This document shows, in pieces, positions 21,370 to 33,900 of a stretch of 64,000 nucleotides of DNA (position 1 is its first letter; every line of letters begins with the position of its first letter). The DNA is from Anthopleura xanthogrammica (Eukaryota; Cnidaria; Anthozoa; Actiniaria; Actiniidae). A program made the translations under genes and the position numbers. The notes under the pieces were generated by a model, which searched no databases, was not told where the DNA came from, and saw only the letters and a program-made list of their open reading frames with translations. Where the stretch lies: contig OZ025207.1 of assembly GCA_964019055.1 (NCBI GenBank), positions 23,814,617-23,878,616 on the forward strand. Reading direction: 5' to 3'.

Positions 21370-22574
21370 CGGGTTTGGTCCGGCTTTCCTTCCTTCCCAG
21401 TTGCACCACATCAATTCATTTTTCCGTATGGGTTGACTGCACGAGTTTTCGAAACTCTGGGGGGCAGTCTAGAAAAGAAAGGGATTTAAGAGCACATGTC
21501 AGCAAAAACCAAACAAATTTGAAAATTCGTGGCAAGTCTCAAAAAATCGATTTTGCTCAAACTTTCAGGGTTGATAGCCTATTATGTCCCAATCATCGTG
21601 GTGTATTTAGTTTGCGAAAATATTATTTTTTTCTTGAGAAATAAGGATTTTAGTCGGAACGGGTAATTATGCTAATTTATAGAGCCTCAAATTGACCAAC
21701 TTTAGTGACTTCATGTAACGAAACTATCTAATCTATGGTATTGGTAATATCAAATTCCTTTTGCCTATCATCTATACTTCATTCACTGTCATTATGAAAG
21801 ATTTCTTTACAATGTGGAATTTAATGCGAATTTTCTCATCAGCCCTACTTTTTCTTACTGTAAAAGTAGCTTCAAAACAAGTGGCATTTTTACTATGGCC
21901 GAAACATTAGAATCAATTGATATTTAGGGTATTAATAGAAAAGGAGTTGATCTTCATTTGTGCCAAAAATTAGCTTGGGTAAATTCGTTTTTGATTTTCT
22001 ACAAGCGGCCGAAGTTACCAAAATACGCCGTTTCTTCCGTCCCCGGCTTAGCTTTTGAAATAACCAAGAAAGACAGGTCTGTCAACACTAAGTCAAACAC
22101 TTGTACTTTCAATAATATTTTATTTTAAACATAATTATAAGTTTCTAGCCTTGTCGATGCAGAAGTTTTTAAAAAGATTAAAATCCTTTTTGAGGTATTC
22201 TAAACGAAGAACCGTGATGTTTTGGCATATCCATGTTATCTGTGTCAACAATGGCTTTCAAAACAACAACTGAATACGTCTGCAATGCCGCACAGTTTCA
22301 GCCTCTTATACTTAGCGACTGCTTATACTTCCCAAATTAACTGATACATTGATAATGGGCTAAAGATCCCACTTGATTTCTAAAGTTAATCAGCGAAGTC
22401 TAATCGACACCGTTGAGAAATAAAAAGAACTGAATTTATGAAATACTCTGTCCTTCGCCGACGAGACACTAATAATGATATGCATATTGAATTACGTAGC
22501 ATTTGATTGACGGGCTGTAATCAGAAGTCGCGCCTTTACCTGCGGTGATTCTTCAGGACTAGAAACTCGGGATC

Positions 22575-24357
22575 GGGTATTCTTCGAGTTACGCGCTTCG
22601 AGTTACGCGCATCGAGTTACGCGCTTTTCGAGTTACGCGCTCAACCACACCCACATTTGTCTTTGCCCCGCCCTGCGCGTAACTCGAAGACACTAAAGGT
22701 TGTTTGTGAGTTCGAGTTATCCGCACATCGCGTAACTCGAACACGGTAAGAAGTTTTAATGAATTCGAGTTACGCTCTACTATGAATAAAAAAAGAATAT
22801 ACAAAGAATAATTAGAAATTTTTATTCATTTCATTTATTTGCAATAAATCAATTAGCCATTTTATATAATTAGAAATAAAAGTCAATAAAAACTTATAAA
22901 AGTAAATTTTTAAGGTACAATTCATGACATGGTTCTTATCTAAAATATTTCGTAAATATATTTTGCAACGAATGAATCGTTTTGAAAAATATCACGACAA
23001 GAATCGAAAAACTTGGTAAATTCTTGTGACTATATTAAAAGTTCAAATGATCCGGCATAAAATTAACAGTAACTATAATTGATATTTAAAATATTCCTAA
23101 ATATATCAATGTTCAAAGTTTCTTAATCACTTTGCTGGAGATACTAGGGGTCAGACACTAGTAAGAAGAAAAAGATAATAATGGTAATGATAGTCAGTGA
23201 TAATATTGCAACAATATAAAAAGCCAATCAGTGTTCCCTGTTCCCACCGTCATTTACTAACATTTATTTTTGTTTCTTGACCAGTTTAAACGTCGATGAC
23301 AAATTTTGTTTTCTTATGTCAATCACGTACTGGACCTACTGTCCATTTAAGTTCGTATTTCATTTGTGTTCGAATTGTTTCGAAAGACTTGAGTGATACT
23401 AACACGGAAAAAACTGCAGGTACGACTATAAAGCTTCGACTTTTGTGCATGTTTACAGAAATCCATATGGACTTTGACGCTTACTAATTGTATCCCGCCA
23501 AAATCCCAAATAATAGATATGTAATTTCTGTTGTTAAGCTCGCTTGAACATTTAAACAGACCTTTCTTTACTGTTTACTTTTTATTTACGTTTTTAAGAA
23601 AATGTTTGAATTGCAAAACTTTTCATATGTTAGTGAATTCTTTTTGCTTTGCAGTTGAAAATCTAGCACATATCACATTTTTTAAATTTTCACGAAGATC
23701 AAATATAATGTGAAAAATAAAAAGGTATATACACCTTCCCGAATTCGTTTGCGTGACCACGAAGCAATAGCTCCAAGTCAAGGTTGACCTTGATAAAATT
23801 CAGTAAATTTATGAACACATCAAGTCCAACCTTGACATGGAGACATTGCTTCGTGGTCACGCAAGCGAAAAAACGGGCATCAAAGGGTTTACGAACATTA
23901 TGCACTAATACACTTAATTAAAAATGTGAACAGATCGACTGTGAGCCGTCTAATTTTTATCATTATACATTTTAACCTCAATATTCAACCTCAATAATTA
24001 CAAAATACTTTGTCCGTGATGTGTTAGATCATATGATATATTTTTGAAAAGTAGTGATAATAAACAAAAAATATAAATGAAAGTCAAAAACTTTAAATTA
24101 TTGCTCTTTTAAATTTCTATTTATTCTTTGTATATTCTTTTTTTATTCGCAGTAGAGCGTAACTCGAATTCATTAAAACATCTTACCGTGTTCGAGTTAC
24201 GCGATGTGCGGATAACTCGAACTCACGAACAACCTTTAGTGTCTTCGAGTTACGCGCAGGGCGGGGCAAAGACAAATGTGGGTGTGGTCGAGCGCGTAAC
24301 TCGAAAAGCGCGTAACTCGATGCGCGTAACTCGAAGCGCGTAACTCGAAGAATACCC
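22575..24357. mobile_element. Nested TIR element with CGAGTTACGCGC subterminal repeats
   Basis: Ends GGGTATTCTTCGAGTTACG and its complement; inverted arms of ~230 bp (22575-22810 and 24118-24357). Each arm carries about eight copies or variants of CGAGTTACGCGC in both orientations, which looks like a cluster of protein-binding subterminal repeats. The ~1.3-kb centre is AT-rich, has no convincing gene, and contains a 125-bp hairpin. Confidence 0.75.
23745..23869. repeat. Hairpin at the centre of the nested element
   Basis: GCGTGACCACGAAGCAAT at the left is repeated inverted at the right, with further pairing of CAAGGTTG and CAACCTTG inside. The stem is about 50 bp, imperfect, with a short AT-rich loop. 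Confidence 0.75.
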
Positions 24358-24383
24358 GCCCTCTAGAAACTCCGACTTAAAAC

Positions 24384-24763
24384 ATGGAAACTTATTGTTC
24401 ATTTAAAGCATTTGCTGGTGGAAATTGTGGCGTCGATTTAAGCAAAGTAAGTCATTCCAGATGAAATTGACATTGATGAAGACGGAGAGGCTGAAAAGGA
24501 TGCCAACGAAGCCTCAAGAGAAAAGGTACTAGACGATGTCGGAAGAGAGTGTTCTGGCACTTCAGCATCCCATCACATATGACACTTTCAACATCTGTGA
24601 ACTTGCGTCCCAATCGCGATTATCTCAGTTTTCAATATCCATGTTCCAAGAGATCTGTGCTTCATGTGACTTGGACACGTCTGGTATTCAAGTAAAGCGG
24701 AAAAAGCCGTACATTGATCTCATCATCAGTATGGTAAACAGGTGTAGCTGTATGAAATTGTGA
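24384..24763 (+). pseudogene. Degraded coding remnant with SAP-like segment
   Basis: Three short overlapping frames look like one broken gene. One starts METYCSFKAF; the next is acidic (PDEIDIDEDGEAEKD); the last (24536-24763) contains a helix-turn pattern around FQEICASCDLDTSG that resembles a SAP/HeH fold. It lies inside the long inverted repeat and may be the remnant of its transposase or of a captured gene. Function is not assigned. Confidence 0.3.
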
Positions 24764-26255
24764 CTGTTTTAAAATCGTTGACAACACCTGGAATATTTGC
24801 GTTACATTCGTTACATATAGTCGATCGAGAAGATTTATAGGCGAAATTTTACCGAAAGCTTACCTATGTGTGTCAAGCCATACGTTTATATGGCTAGCTG
24901 TCTAACAATAATATATCCTTTGCGAAAATCTGCTTTACAAATTAAAGAGTTGTAGGCTTTGCGCAAATCCAAATAATCGAGTTAAGTTCATATTGAAAGT
25001 AAATAATTATATGCAAGATTTTAATTTCTGTGGGCTACCAAACCTGAACTAATCACAACCTTCGAATCGGAAAGTTTTTACTTCATATGGTCGCAGAAAG
25101 TGCACTTCTACTTACAGCAGTGCCAGATCGATAGAAAAGGCGCGACTTCTGATTACAGCCCGTCAATCAAATGCTGCGTAATTCAAGGGGGGCAGTTCAA
25201 TGCATATCATTATTGGTGTCTCGTCGGCGAAGGACAGAGTATTTCATAAATTCAGTTCTTTTTATTTCTCAACGGTGTCGATAAGACTTCGCTGATTAAC
25301 TTTAGAAATCAAGTGGGATCTTTAGCCCATTGTCAATGTATCAGTTAATTTGGGAAGTATAAGCAGTCGCTAAGTATAAGAGGCTGAAACTGTGCGGCAT
25401 TGCAGACGTATTCAGTTGTTGTTTTGAAAGCCATTGTTGACACAGATAACATGGATATGCCAAAACATCACGGTTCTTCGTTTAGAATACCTCAAAAGGG
25501 ATTTTAATCCTTTTAAAAACGTCTGCATAGACAAGGTTAGAAACTTATAATTATGTTTAAAATAAAACATTGTTGAAAGTACAAGTGTTTGACTTAGTGT
25601 TGACAGACCTGTCTTTCTTGGTTATTTCAAAAGCTAAGCCGGGGACGGAAGAAACGGCGTATTTTGGTAACTTCGGCCGCTTGTAGAAAATCAAAAACGA
25701 ATTTACCCAAGCTACTTTTTGGCACAAATGAAGATCAACTCCTTTTCTATTAATACCCTAAATATCAATTGATTCTAATGTTTCGGCCATAGTAAAAATG
25801 CCACTTGTTTTGAAGCTACTTTTACAGTAAGAAAAAGTAGGGCTGATGAGAAAATTCGCGATAAATTCCACATTGTAAAGAAATCTTTCATAATGACAGT
25901 GAATGAAGTATAGATGATAGGCAAAAGGAATATGATATTATCAATACCATAGATTAGATAGTTTCGTTACATGAAGTCACTAAAGTTGGTCAATTTGAGG
26001 CTCTATAAATTAGCATAATTACCCGTTCCGACTAAAATCCTTATTTCTCAAGAACAAAATAATATTTTCGCAAACTAAATACACCACGATGATTGGGACA
26101 TAATAGGCTATCAACCCTGAAAGTTTGAGCAAAATCGATTTTTTGAGACTTGCCACGACATGTTTGAGTTTTACTGACATCCTCTCTTAAAAATCTATAT
26201 ATACCTGCGAAACTAGGAAGGAATTGCCCTTGCCAAGCCAGACCAGTACCCGCCC

Positions 26256-27569
26256 GGAGGCAGATGTAGGGTGTTGTTTAGGCTACCCTTCTGGTCGGCG
26301 AGGTGGGGGCTTACTAAGTAAAATGCAGTGGTCCCACTCTAGTTGTAGGTTATGAGATGAAATGATAGGCTAATGGGTTGCGGCTACTTATGGGACTTAG
26401 TTATTTTGATTTTATTCATTCAATTCGTTTCTTTATCACTTTATTGCCAGATATTAAATGGATCTCGCATAATTCATTTTTCCTTTGAAGAGACGTTAAC
26501 CAATTGGTATATTTCATGGAGTAGAATAGAAATGGATATTTGTTATTATCATATGACCGTATTTCACTGTACGCGTGATTCTAAAAAAAACCTTTGGGGA
26601 AAATGTCGTCAGCAAATAAAGTACGCTTTTCCGAAAAGTGTAATAATTTCCCGTTCGGACTCGCCGTTCGGACTCGCTGCCGTCAATCATGTAAAAACTA
26701 CGCATTTTGATTCGCATTTATTAAAAACGCTTTGAAATCGATTTTTCATATGTGGTCATATGATAAAATGCTTATTGACTGAGTTAAGGTCGGTCCGAAC
26801 GGGAAAATATTTGGCTCGAGGTCCTTGGCACGGAACTCGCTGCGCTCGTTCCGTACTTCAGGACCTCGAGCCAAATATTTTCCCGTTCGGACCTCCCACT
26901 CAGTCAATAAGTACATAAGCATCTCTTTTCCACCTTGGAGGTGTGTCACGTGACAAGCTAACTCATTGGGTATGAATTTTAAAATCAAAAGTGGGGAACG
27001 CAAAGATTTATTCAATTTACATTTACTTGCTTTTAAAAAACGTTTTTTGCAAATACGCCTTTTGGAGTTAAAAATATAGTGTTAAGGGGGTTATTTAAGA
27101 TTAGGAGTCACGTGACCTGATTTGCGTAAAGGTTTTTCCTAATATCTTCTTGCTTAATGGTGGTGGATGCGATAAAAGGGCAGTGTATATAATATGATAT
27201 AGATATCTAAGAGCCGTGCCAGTTGAAGTCACGTGACCCATAAAAAGGAAAATATGTTATATCAAACTGCTGTTCACCCTCTGACCCTACATCTTCCAGA
27301 ATGTATCACTTCAATAACTTGAAAACCCCTTTTGATATCAAACTATAAAGTACCGCCTTGTTGAAGTATGTTTTATCGCAAAGTAAGTAAATTTGCCTAC
27401 GCGCATGGACCTAATCATTGTGGGGTAAGGGATTTGCAAATTGCTCCCACATGGCTGGGGTCCCTGGGTGATAGATTGAAAAACTGTCCCGCATTAGACT
27501 GGTGTTAATTTGCACGCGGCGAGTAATAAACGGCGGATTAGATTGCTAGTGACATTTAATCAAAATCCT
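26256..27569. other. Foreign block between inverted repeat and minisatellite
   Basis: AT-rich noncoding DNA with one long hairpin (26775-26907). A 120-codon frame at 26373-26735 has no domain features and overlaps repetitive CGTTCGGACTCG motifs, so I do not call it. Confidence 0.45.
26775..26907. repeat. Near-perfect ~130-bp hairpin
   Basis: Arms containing CCGAACGGGAAAATATTTGG pair with their exact complement at the right, with outer extension TTGACTGAGT / ACTCAGTCAA. The loop carries GGAACTCGCTGCGCTCGTTCC, which pairs with itself. Probably a palindromic MITE. Confidence 0.8.
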
Positions 27570-27896
27570 GCGGCTTTACATTTCTTTACATTCCTGCCGC
27601 TTTTGGGCTCCCTGTGCACGTTTCACTATATGAATCATTGTCCTGCCGACCAGCGGCTTTACATTTCTTTATGTTCCTGCCGCTTTTGGGCTCCCTGTGC
27701 ACGTTTCACTTTATGAATCATTGTCCTACCGACCAGCGGCTTTACATTTCATTATATTCCTGCCGTTCTACGGCCTAGCTTTTGGGCTCCCTGTGCACGT
27801 TTCACTATATGAATCATTTTCCTGCCGACCCACGGCTTAACTTTAAAATATATTCCTGCCGTTCTACGGCTAGCTTTTGGACTCCCTGTGCACAAT
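27570..27896. repeat. Minisatellite, 83-97-bp unit, ~4 copies
   Basis: Tandem units start GCGGCTTTACATTTC, contain TTTTGGGCTCCCTGTGCACG and end ATTCCTGCCGACC-like. The last two units gained a GCCGTTCTACGGC mini-palindrome. Confidence 0.85.
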
Positions 27897-28345
27897 TAAC
27901 CACGTGTACTTATTTTCTACAGGTATAAGGTGTAATAATAGTGGTATATACAAAAGTAAGGTAGAAAAACTAAGGGCACTTACAATAAAATGGGTGTAGG
28001 ATATGATGTAAAGTTAATCTTACCTAGAGGGGCATGTCGTGGAGCTAATATGTAATGGACGTATAAGGCAACTGCAGGATTATGTACGCTTAACAATAAT
28101 AGAAAAGGGACATAAAGGCACTATATAAGTGTGTGGGTGGTACAGGCCGATATTACTGACACGAGGTTGGGTGTCGGGGAAACATATAACGTGTACCGAG
28201 CGTGATAAGCAGCGATTAAGATAGCAAATTAGATAAACCGCCGTGTAAGAACAAGCATGGGTTTAACAACGATAACCTAACGTAGGGAAACTAAAATAAG
28301 CTAAACGCCAGTAAAGAATAAGTAATAAATACCTCATTAGGTTGG
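27897..28345. other. Unassigned DNA left of the BEL insertion
   Basis: AT-rich, no supported gene. Its right end (GTTGG, 28341-28345) is the BEL target site, so it was contiguous with 35553 onward before that insertion. Confidence 0.5.
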
Positions 28346-28626
28346 TGTACAGATCCGCGTATTATAACAAGGAGAGGAAGAACAATAAAACCACCTACTA
28401 GATACGGACAATAAGAGATTAATAAATAGTCAATTACTAACAAAGGAACACGAATAACTTTAATATAGATTACATAATCGTTATATAATACTCGAGAGAC
28501 TCAAGAGACTTGTCAATACTATTTAAGGAGTTGATTGTGAACATTAAATCAGTTAGTTACGAAAAGATCAACATGGTGTGATATTCTACTGCGCTATAGC
28601 TAACTCCTTGGGTCCCAAACCATACA
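28346..28626 (+). repeat. BEL 5' LTR
   Basis: 281 bp, TG...CA termini, near-identical to 35267-35547. Confidence 0.93.
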
Positions 28627-28837
28627 TTGGTAGCAGAGCAAGGTTAGAATCGATCAAGGTTAAGGCCCAAGTTTCAAGTTTCAAGTCAAGTTTATTCAAG
28701 TTTAAAAGACATGTCAAGAATTCAAGTCTACAAGTTATTCAACTAGTTGAAAGTTTAAGATATAAAGAAGTCAAGTATATCAAGTATGTAAAGAAGTCTA
28801 CATTTTCAAGTCAAGCTCAAGAATCGATCAATTAAGG

Positions 28838-29827
28838 ATGGCCCACGATGTGTCTGCGACAATACAAAGAATGGCCACGGCCGATATCCGAAATGAGTTG
28901 GAAGCCCAAGGCGCTTCGGCAATTGGTACCCGAGCGGAATTAATTAAAAGGTTAGTTAAGTTAAAACGGCCCGCTCCCTTAATTGCCGCCTCGTTTTCTA
29001 CTCCAGTTAATCGCTCTACTCCTAAAGAAGTAAACACAAATTCTGTAGAACGGCAGATGAAAGAATTTAGAACGACAGTAGAAGATCAACTTAAGAGAGT
29101 ACTGGAGAACGAGAGAGAGAAGGAAAAAGCAATTGATGAGAAACTAACAACACATTTTGAGAAATTAAATAAGCAATTAATGTTGTTTATCGGCGCCAGT
29201 GCTCAAAATCGGCATCAAAGTGAAGTACCTGATCTTAACCTAAGTGAATCGTTAAATCAATTTGAAGAAAGTTCATCGCAAGTTTTCAAGTTAAAGCGAA
29301 AGTTGAAGTTATTTGGCACACGTATTGAAATGATTTTTGGAGAAATCGAGCAATTAGAAAAGCAAGCTAATGCCTGTATTGAAATGCAAAGTACATTGCG
29401 TCGCCTGAATAATTTGGAGGAAAATTATGGCAATACAGTCCAAGAAATTATCTCAATGTTATACGATGAATCTGAAGTCGAAATTTTAATCAAGAATTGG
29501 ACTAAATTTGAACAGGATATTTTACATATCTCAAGCAAAGGAGAAAGTTATATTAATTCAAAGCAAGCCGCGAGAGAGCATGAAAGCGATTCAAAGTCGT
29601 CTAAGTCAAAAGCTGATAACCATGACCATAAGTTTTGTTCTGGAGTTAGCCATTTACGTCTGCCAAAATTTACATTACCCGTATTTAATGGAGACATTTT
29701 AGAGTGGATTACTTGGTGGGACCAATTTAACGCATGTATTCATGAAAACAATTCCCTTGGGGATAAAAAACGACTTTATTGGACAGGGTACACCGTTACC
29801 AGGCTGATAATTTTCAGGTGGCCCTGA
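28838..29827 (+). pseudogene. BEL gag, 5' part, truncated by SINE
   Basis: This frame starts 210 bp after the primer site. Residues ~14-43 look like a SAP domain (TADIRNELEAQGASAIGTRA), unusual at a Gag N terminus. A basic linker and a long coiled-coil region follow. The BEL Gag core (FNGDILEWITWWDQF) appears near residue 290. The frame then runs into SINE sequence after ~position 29780 and stops, so the Gag core is split from its continuation at ~30020. Confidence 0.85.
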
Positions 29828-30018
29828 ATTCCAATTGGAATTTAGAAGTTGATTTTTGAGGAGGGAGGAAAAACCGGAGAACCCGGAAAAACCCTCGAAG
29901 CACAGGAGAGAACCAACAAACAACTCTACTCACATACGACACCGAGCCCAGCGGGGCTCGAACTCGGGTCGCCTTGGTGAGAGGGAAGCGCTCTCACCGC
30001 TACACCACCCGTGCTTCC
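29826..30018 (-). mobile_element. SINE inserted in BEL gag (reverse orientation)
   Basis: Reverse complement of the tRNA-derived SINE at 4527. The tRNA-like head, with the B-box complement GGGGCTCGAACTCGGG, is at the right and the CCAATTGGAATT body at the left. Target duplications were not clear. Confidence 0.85.
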
Positions 30019-30019
30019 C

Positions 30020-30637
30020 TATAGCAATTACCTTTTAATGTATGTGGGCGGTGCAGCCAAACGTGCGATTGAATACATCGAAGTGACAAGCCAAAACTAT
30101 CTAAGAGCTATTGAAGTTTTGAAACAGAGGTATGGAAGAAAGCGCATTATAATTGAACATTTAGTAGACGCCCTACTAAACGTCGAGAAGAAAAACTTTA
30201 TAAGCGCAAGTTCACTACGATACTTACACGATACTTTAATTAATCGCTACCACACTCTAGAAGCATACGAGCCTAACCTTAAAATTTGCAACCGCATTAT
30301 TGTTCCTATTTTGCAGTCTAAGTTACCACAGGTCGTAAGAAAGAAATGGGAATTTGAACTGTCTAAGCTCGAAAGTGAAGAAGATGACAAGAAAGTGACG
30401 GTTGAGTATTTCTTCAATTTTCTACGAGCCCACGTCATGTCTGAGGAAGCGTCGGAAGCAGCAGGCGTCACGCCCAAAACACGTGCCAAAGAAGAGCAGA
30501 ACATCAAAGGTAGTTATCACCGCAATGAAAGATCTGGAGGTTACTCAGGAATAGCACTAAATACCAGCGCTAAAGACAACGGCCCAAGAAGCGAATGTCC
30601 GTTCTGTGAAAACCATCATGTGTGGCCAGATTTATAG
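30020..30637 (+). pseudogene. BEL gag, 3' part
   Basis: Continues the Gag core (AKRAIEYIEVTSQNYLRAIE) after the SINE. It ends at the beginning of a CX2C-type knuckle (CPFCENHH) and is cut off before the rest of the zinc knuckle by unrelated sequence. Confidence 0.8.
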
Positions 30638-30639
30638 AC

Positions 30640-30915
30640 GATGTATGGAATCTAGAGCTTTCGAAAACTTTCGAAGGCAAGTAGTCCGGGAACCAATATG
30701 TCGCATGATTCAATGATCATTTTACGCTTATTTAGTAGCTTGTAGGGTGGGTTGTTTGTCGCGATGTGGAGCTCAGAGGAAATAAAACCCTATTCGCCGT
30801 AAATAGAGGAAGCTCTATATTCCCCATACATTTCCTATAAGACTCGGCGGCTATTTTGTAAGCTGAAACGCATCATTGCGCATGGATGAGCAGGCTCATG
30901 TCCCATATTTCTGGC
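30640..30915. other. Unrelated insert between BEL gag and protease
   Basis: About 275 bp that matches neither Gag nor Pol and interrupts the zinc-knuckle-to-protease transition. It is likely a small transposon, but no clear TIRs were recognised. Confidence 0.45.
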
Positions 30916-30920
30916 AATGA

Positions 30921-33900
30921 TTGGTTGATTCTGGTAGTGACCACTCATACATTAGATCGGAAGTTGCTGACGCTCTTGGTCTCAAGACGAATGGTCCATT
31001 TACGTCGATGACGATCTACATGCATGGTGGACAGACACGAACAACAAAGGTGAAAAACGTGAAATTCCAAGTCTCCACTCACACTGGCAGTACAAGACGA
31101 GTAAACCTCTCAGCATGGTCTGTAAATACAGTGTGTACGCCTCTTGACCAAGTGCAACTTGACGTCAGCAGGTATAAACACCTCGAGGGTCTTCATCTAG
31201 CCGACGAATTTCCTCGTAATTCCTCAACTATTGATGTGTTAATTGGAGCCGACCAATGGGGCCAAGTGATACTGGACGGTGTAAGAAAGGGCGGTGTAAG
31301 AAAGGGCGGTGCCGCGTCTGCTCCATTCGCTGTCAATTCAATTTTTGGTTGGATGCTGACTGGCTGCATCGAAGAAGCGCCAAACGAAGACGTTAAACGC
31401 AAGTCTATCTCTAACTTGACAGTTGTGAAGATCGAAGAAGATGTATACAAAGACGTCAATACAACCATCAAGAAATTCTGGGAACTCGAGTCAATTGGCA
31501 TTACAGACAGCAAAGAGAAGAGGGAAATTACTGGTGAAGAACAACATGCTCTACAACAGTTCCAGTCCACGGTTGAATATGACGGTGAACATTATGAGGT
31601 CGGTTTACCATGGCGTTCTGAATGTCCAAAGTTGAAGATAAATTACCAACAAGCCCTAAAAAGGATGATAAAGATCGAAGAATCACTGCGTAAAGACAAG
31701 AACAAAGAAAAAATGTACAAAGAAGCCATGCAGAAATATATAGACGATGGTCACGCAAGAGAAATCAACAAAGATGATGAAGTGCAACAGCCAGTCTTCT
31801 ATTTGCCGCATCACCCTGTTATTCGTGAAGACAGGACAACAACAAAGTGCAGAGTGGTCTTTGATGCTTCGGCAAGAAATCAAGATGGCATTTCACTGAA
31901 TGACTGTTTGCTACCTGGTCCTGCACTTCAACCCAACTTATTGTCCATCTTGCTTCGTTTCCGATTGAACAGAATCGCCATGATGTCTGATATCAAGAAG
32001 ATGTTTCTTCAGATCAAGCTAGCAGCAAAAGACCAAAACTGTCATCGTTTTTTGTGGAGAGAAGGTACTGATGAAGATCCAAAGGTCTACTGTATGACAA
32101 GAGTTACGTTTGGAGTTGTTAGCAGTCCATTTCAAGCCATCGCAACAGTCCAACATCACTGTTCAATCAACACAGAAAAGTATCCAGATGCATCCAAAGA
32201 AGTACTAGAAAACATGTATGTAGATGATCTTTTAACTGGTGCAGATGATGTTAACAAAGCCTATGTATTGCACAAAGACCTATGTTCTTTAATGAAGACT
32301 GGTGGATTTCAACTCGTAAAATGGTACACCAACTCACAAGAACTACGCGATCTCATAGACCCTGATCTAAGAGGAACAGCACCGTTAGTTCAAGTTGAAA
32401 GCAAAGAAGAGCCGCTTAAAGTACTTGGCATTGCCTGGAATACTAGAGGAGATACGTTCAAATTCAACCAAGGTGAAACATTACTTAATGCCGAAGATGA
32501 AACGACGAAGAGAAGCCTTATTAGTACAGCGTCAAGGTTGTTTGACCCTCTTGGCTTACTTGGTCCCTTTACAATCAGAACAAAGATGATGTTTCAAGAA
32601 CTTTGGTCTAAAGGTATTCAATGGGATGAGTCACTTGATGAAGAAACCAAAGTTGAATGGAAGAGTTGGAAAGAAGAACTGAAGTATCTACAACAGCTGC
32701 AAGTACCACGGTGTCCGTTTGCTGAACTAGATGATGTGACTGAATTTGAACTACATGGATTTTGTGATGCAAGTTTAAAGGCTTACGGTGCAGCTGTCTA
32801 CGTAAGATGCAAAGATGTTAGTGGTAATGTTCAAACACACCTTATGCTGTCAAAGAGCAAAGTCGCGCCAACAAAGCAAGTCACTCTTCCAAGATTGGAA
32901 TTACTTGGCGCATTAATTCTCTCAAGAATTATGAAGTTAATACTGGAGTCTATAACTACAACCGTTACACAAGTGAAGTGCTGGACAGACTCTCAAGTTG
33001 TTCTCGCGTGGATTAGACAATCTAGCCAGAAGTGGAAGGTGTTCGTGGCCAATCGTGTACAAGAAATCAAGGAAAATGTTCCACCATCATAATGGCAGTA
33101 CTGTCCTGGAGCACAGAACCCTGCAGATTTACTGACACGTGGAGAGCCATTACCACAACTGATTGCTGACAAGACATGGTGGAATGGTCCAGATTGGCTA
33201 TCACGTGATTTTAATGAATGGCCAGATAAACTACTTACAGTTCCAAAGCTTGAAGATTTGAAGACAACTGAAGAATTACTTATCGAAGCCAAGAAAACTT
33301 CAATTACCATGACAAGCAGCACCGAAGTATGCTTAGAAGAGCGCTACGAGAGCTGGCAGAAGTTAGTTCGTGTCACCGCATGGTTGTTGAAGTGGAAAAG
33401 ACTACACAAGAAACCAAAACTGGGATATCTCACCGGAGATGAGGTCAAGGATGCAGAGCACTCTTTACTGAAAGGAATACAACAAAATGCCTTTCAAGAC
33501 GAACTACGAGCACTTCAACAAGGAAATCAAGTGAGCAAGTCAAGCAGTATCGCTAAGCTAGACCCACAAATGAATGATGACAACGGTCTACTGGTTGTTG
33601 GTGGAAGATTAGAGTTCGCGTCCATCTCAGAAGAAGCCAAACACCAAGTAATAATGCCTCACAAGTGTAATGTTACAGAAAAGGTCATATTAGATGTCCA
33701 TTGTAAAGCCAATCACGCTGGACCTGAAACTACTCTCAGCATTTTCCGTCAACGATTCTGGATAACACAAGGAAGGAGAGAGGTTAAACGAGTACTGCGC
33801 AAGTGTCTAATTTGTCAACACCTGAAAACAAAGCCAGTCGAGCAGAAGATGGCCCCTTTACCTGCAGACCGAGTACAGATCGTTCCTCCATTTACGAATA

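Larger units (their letters stand above)
21370..26255. mobile_element. ~4.9-kb nested inverted-repeat element
   Basis: Long arms are clear over 21525-22560 and, as reverse complement, 25135-26165; weaker similarity continues to about 21370 and 26255. The arms encode no long frame. Between them lie a nested 1.78-kb TIR element (22575-24357) and a ~0.77-kb segment (24362-25130) with a degraded coding remnant. I read this as a long-TIR DNA transposon interrupted by another element; a large foldback element is the alternative. Superfamily unknown. Confidence 0.7.

Noticed and set aside
26373..26735. 120-residue plus-strand frame with a hydrophobic N terminus
   Set aside because: No recognisable domain, overlaps repetitive MITE-like sequence; the hydrophobic start is expected by chance in AT-rich DNA.
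27570..27896. CRISPR array
   Set aside because: Units are contiguous 83-97-bp tandem repeats without spacers, in a eukaryotic context.
33090..33092. Programmed readthrough stop in BEL pol
   Set aside because: The same element carries a SINE in gag, an insert and a frameshift, so a plain nonsense mutation is more likely.
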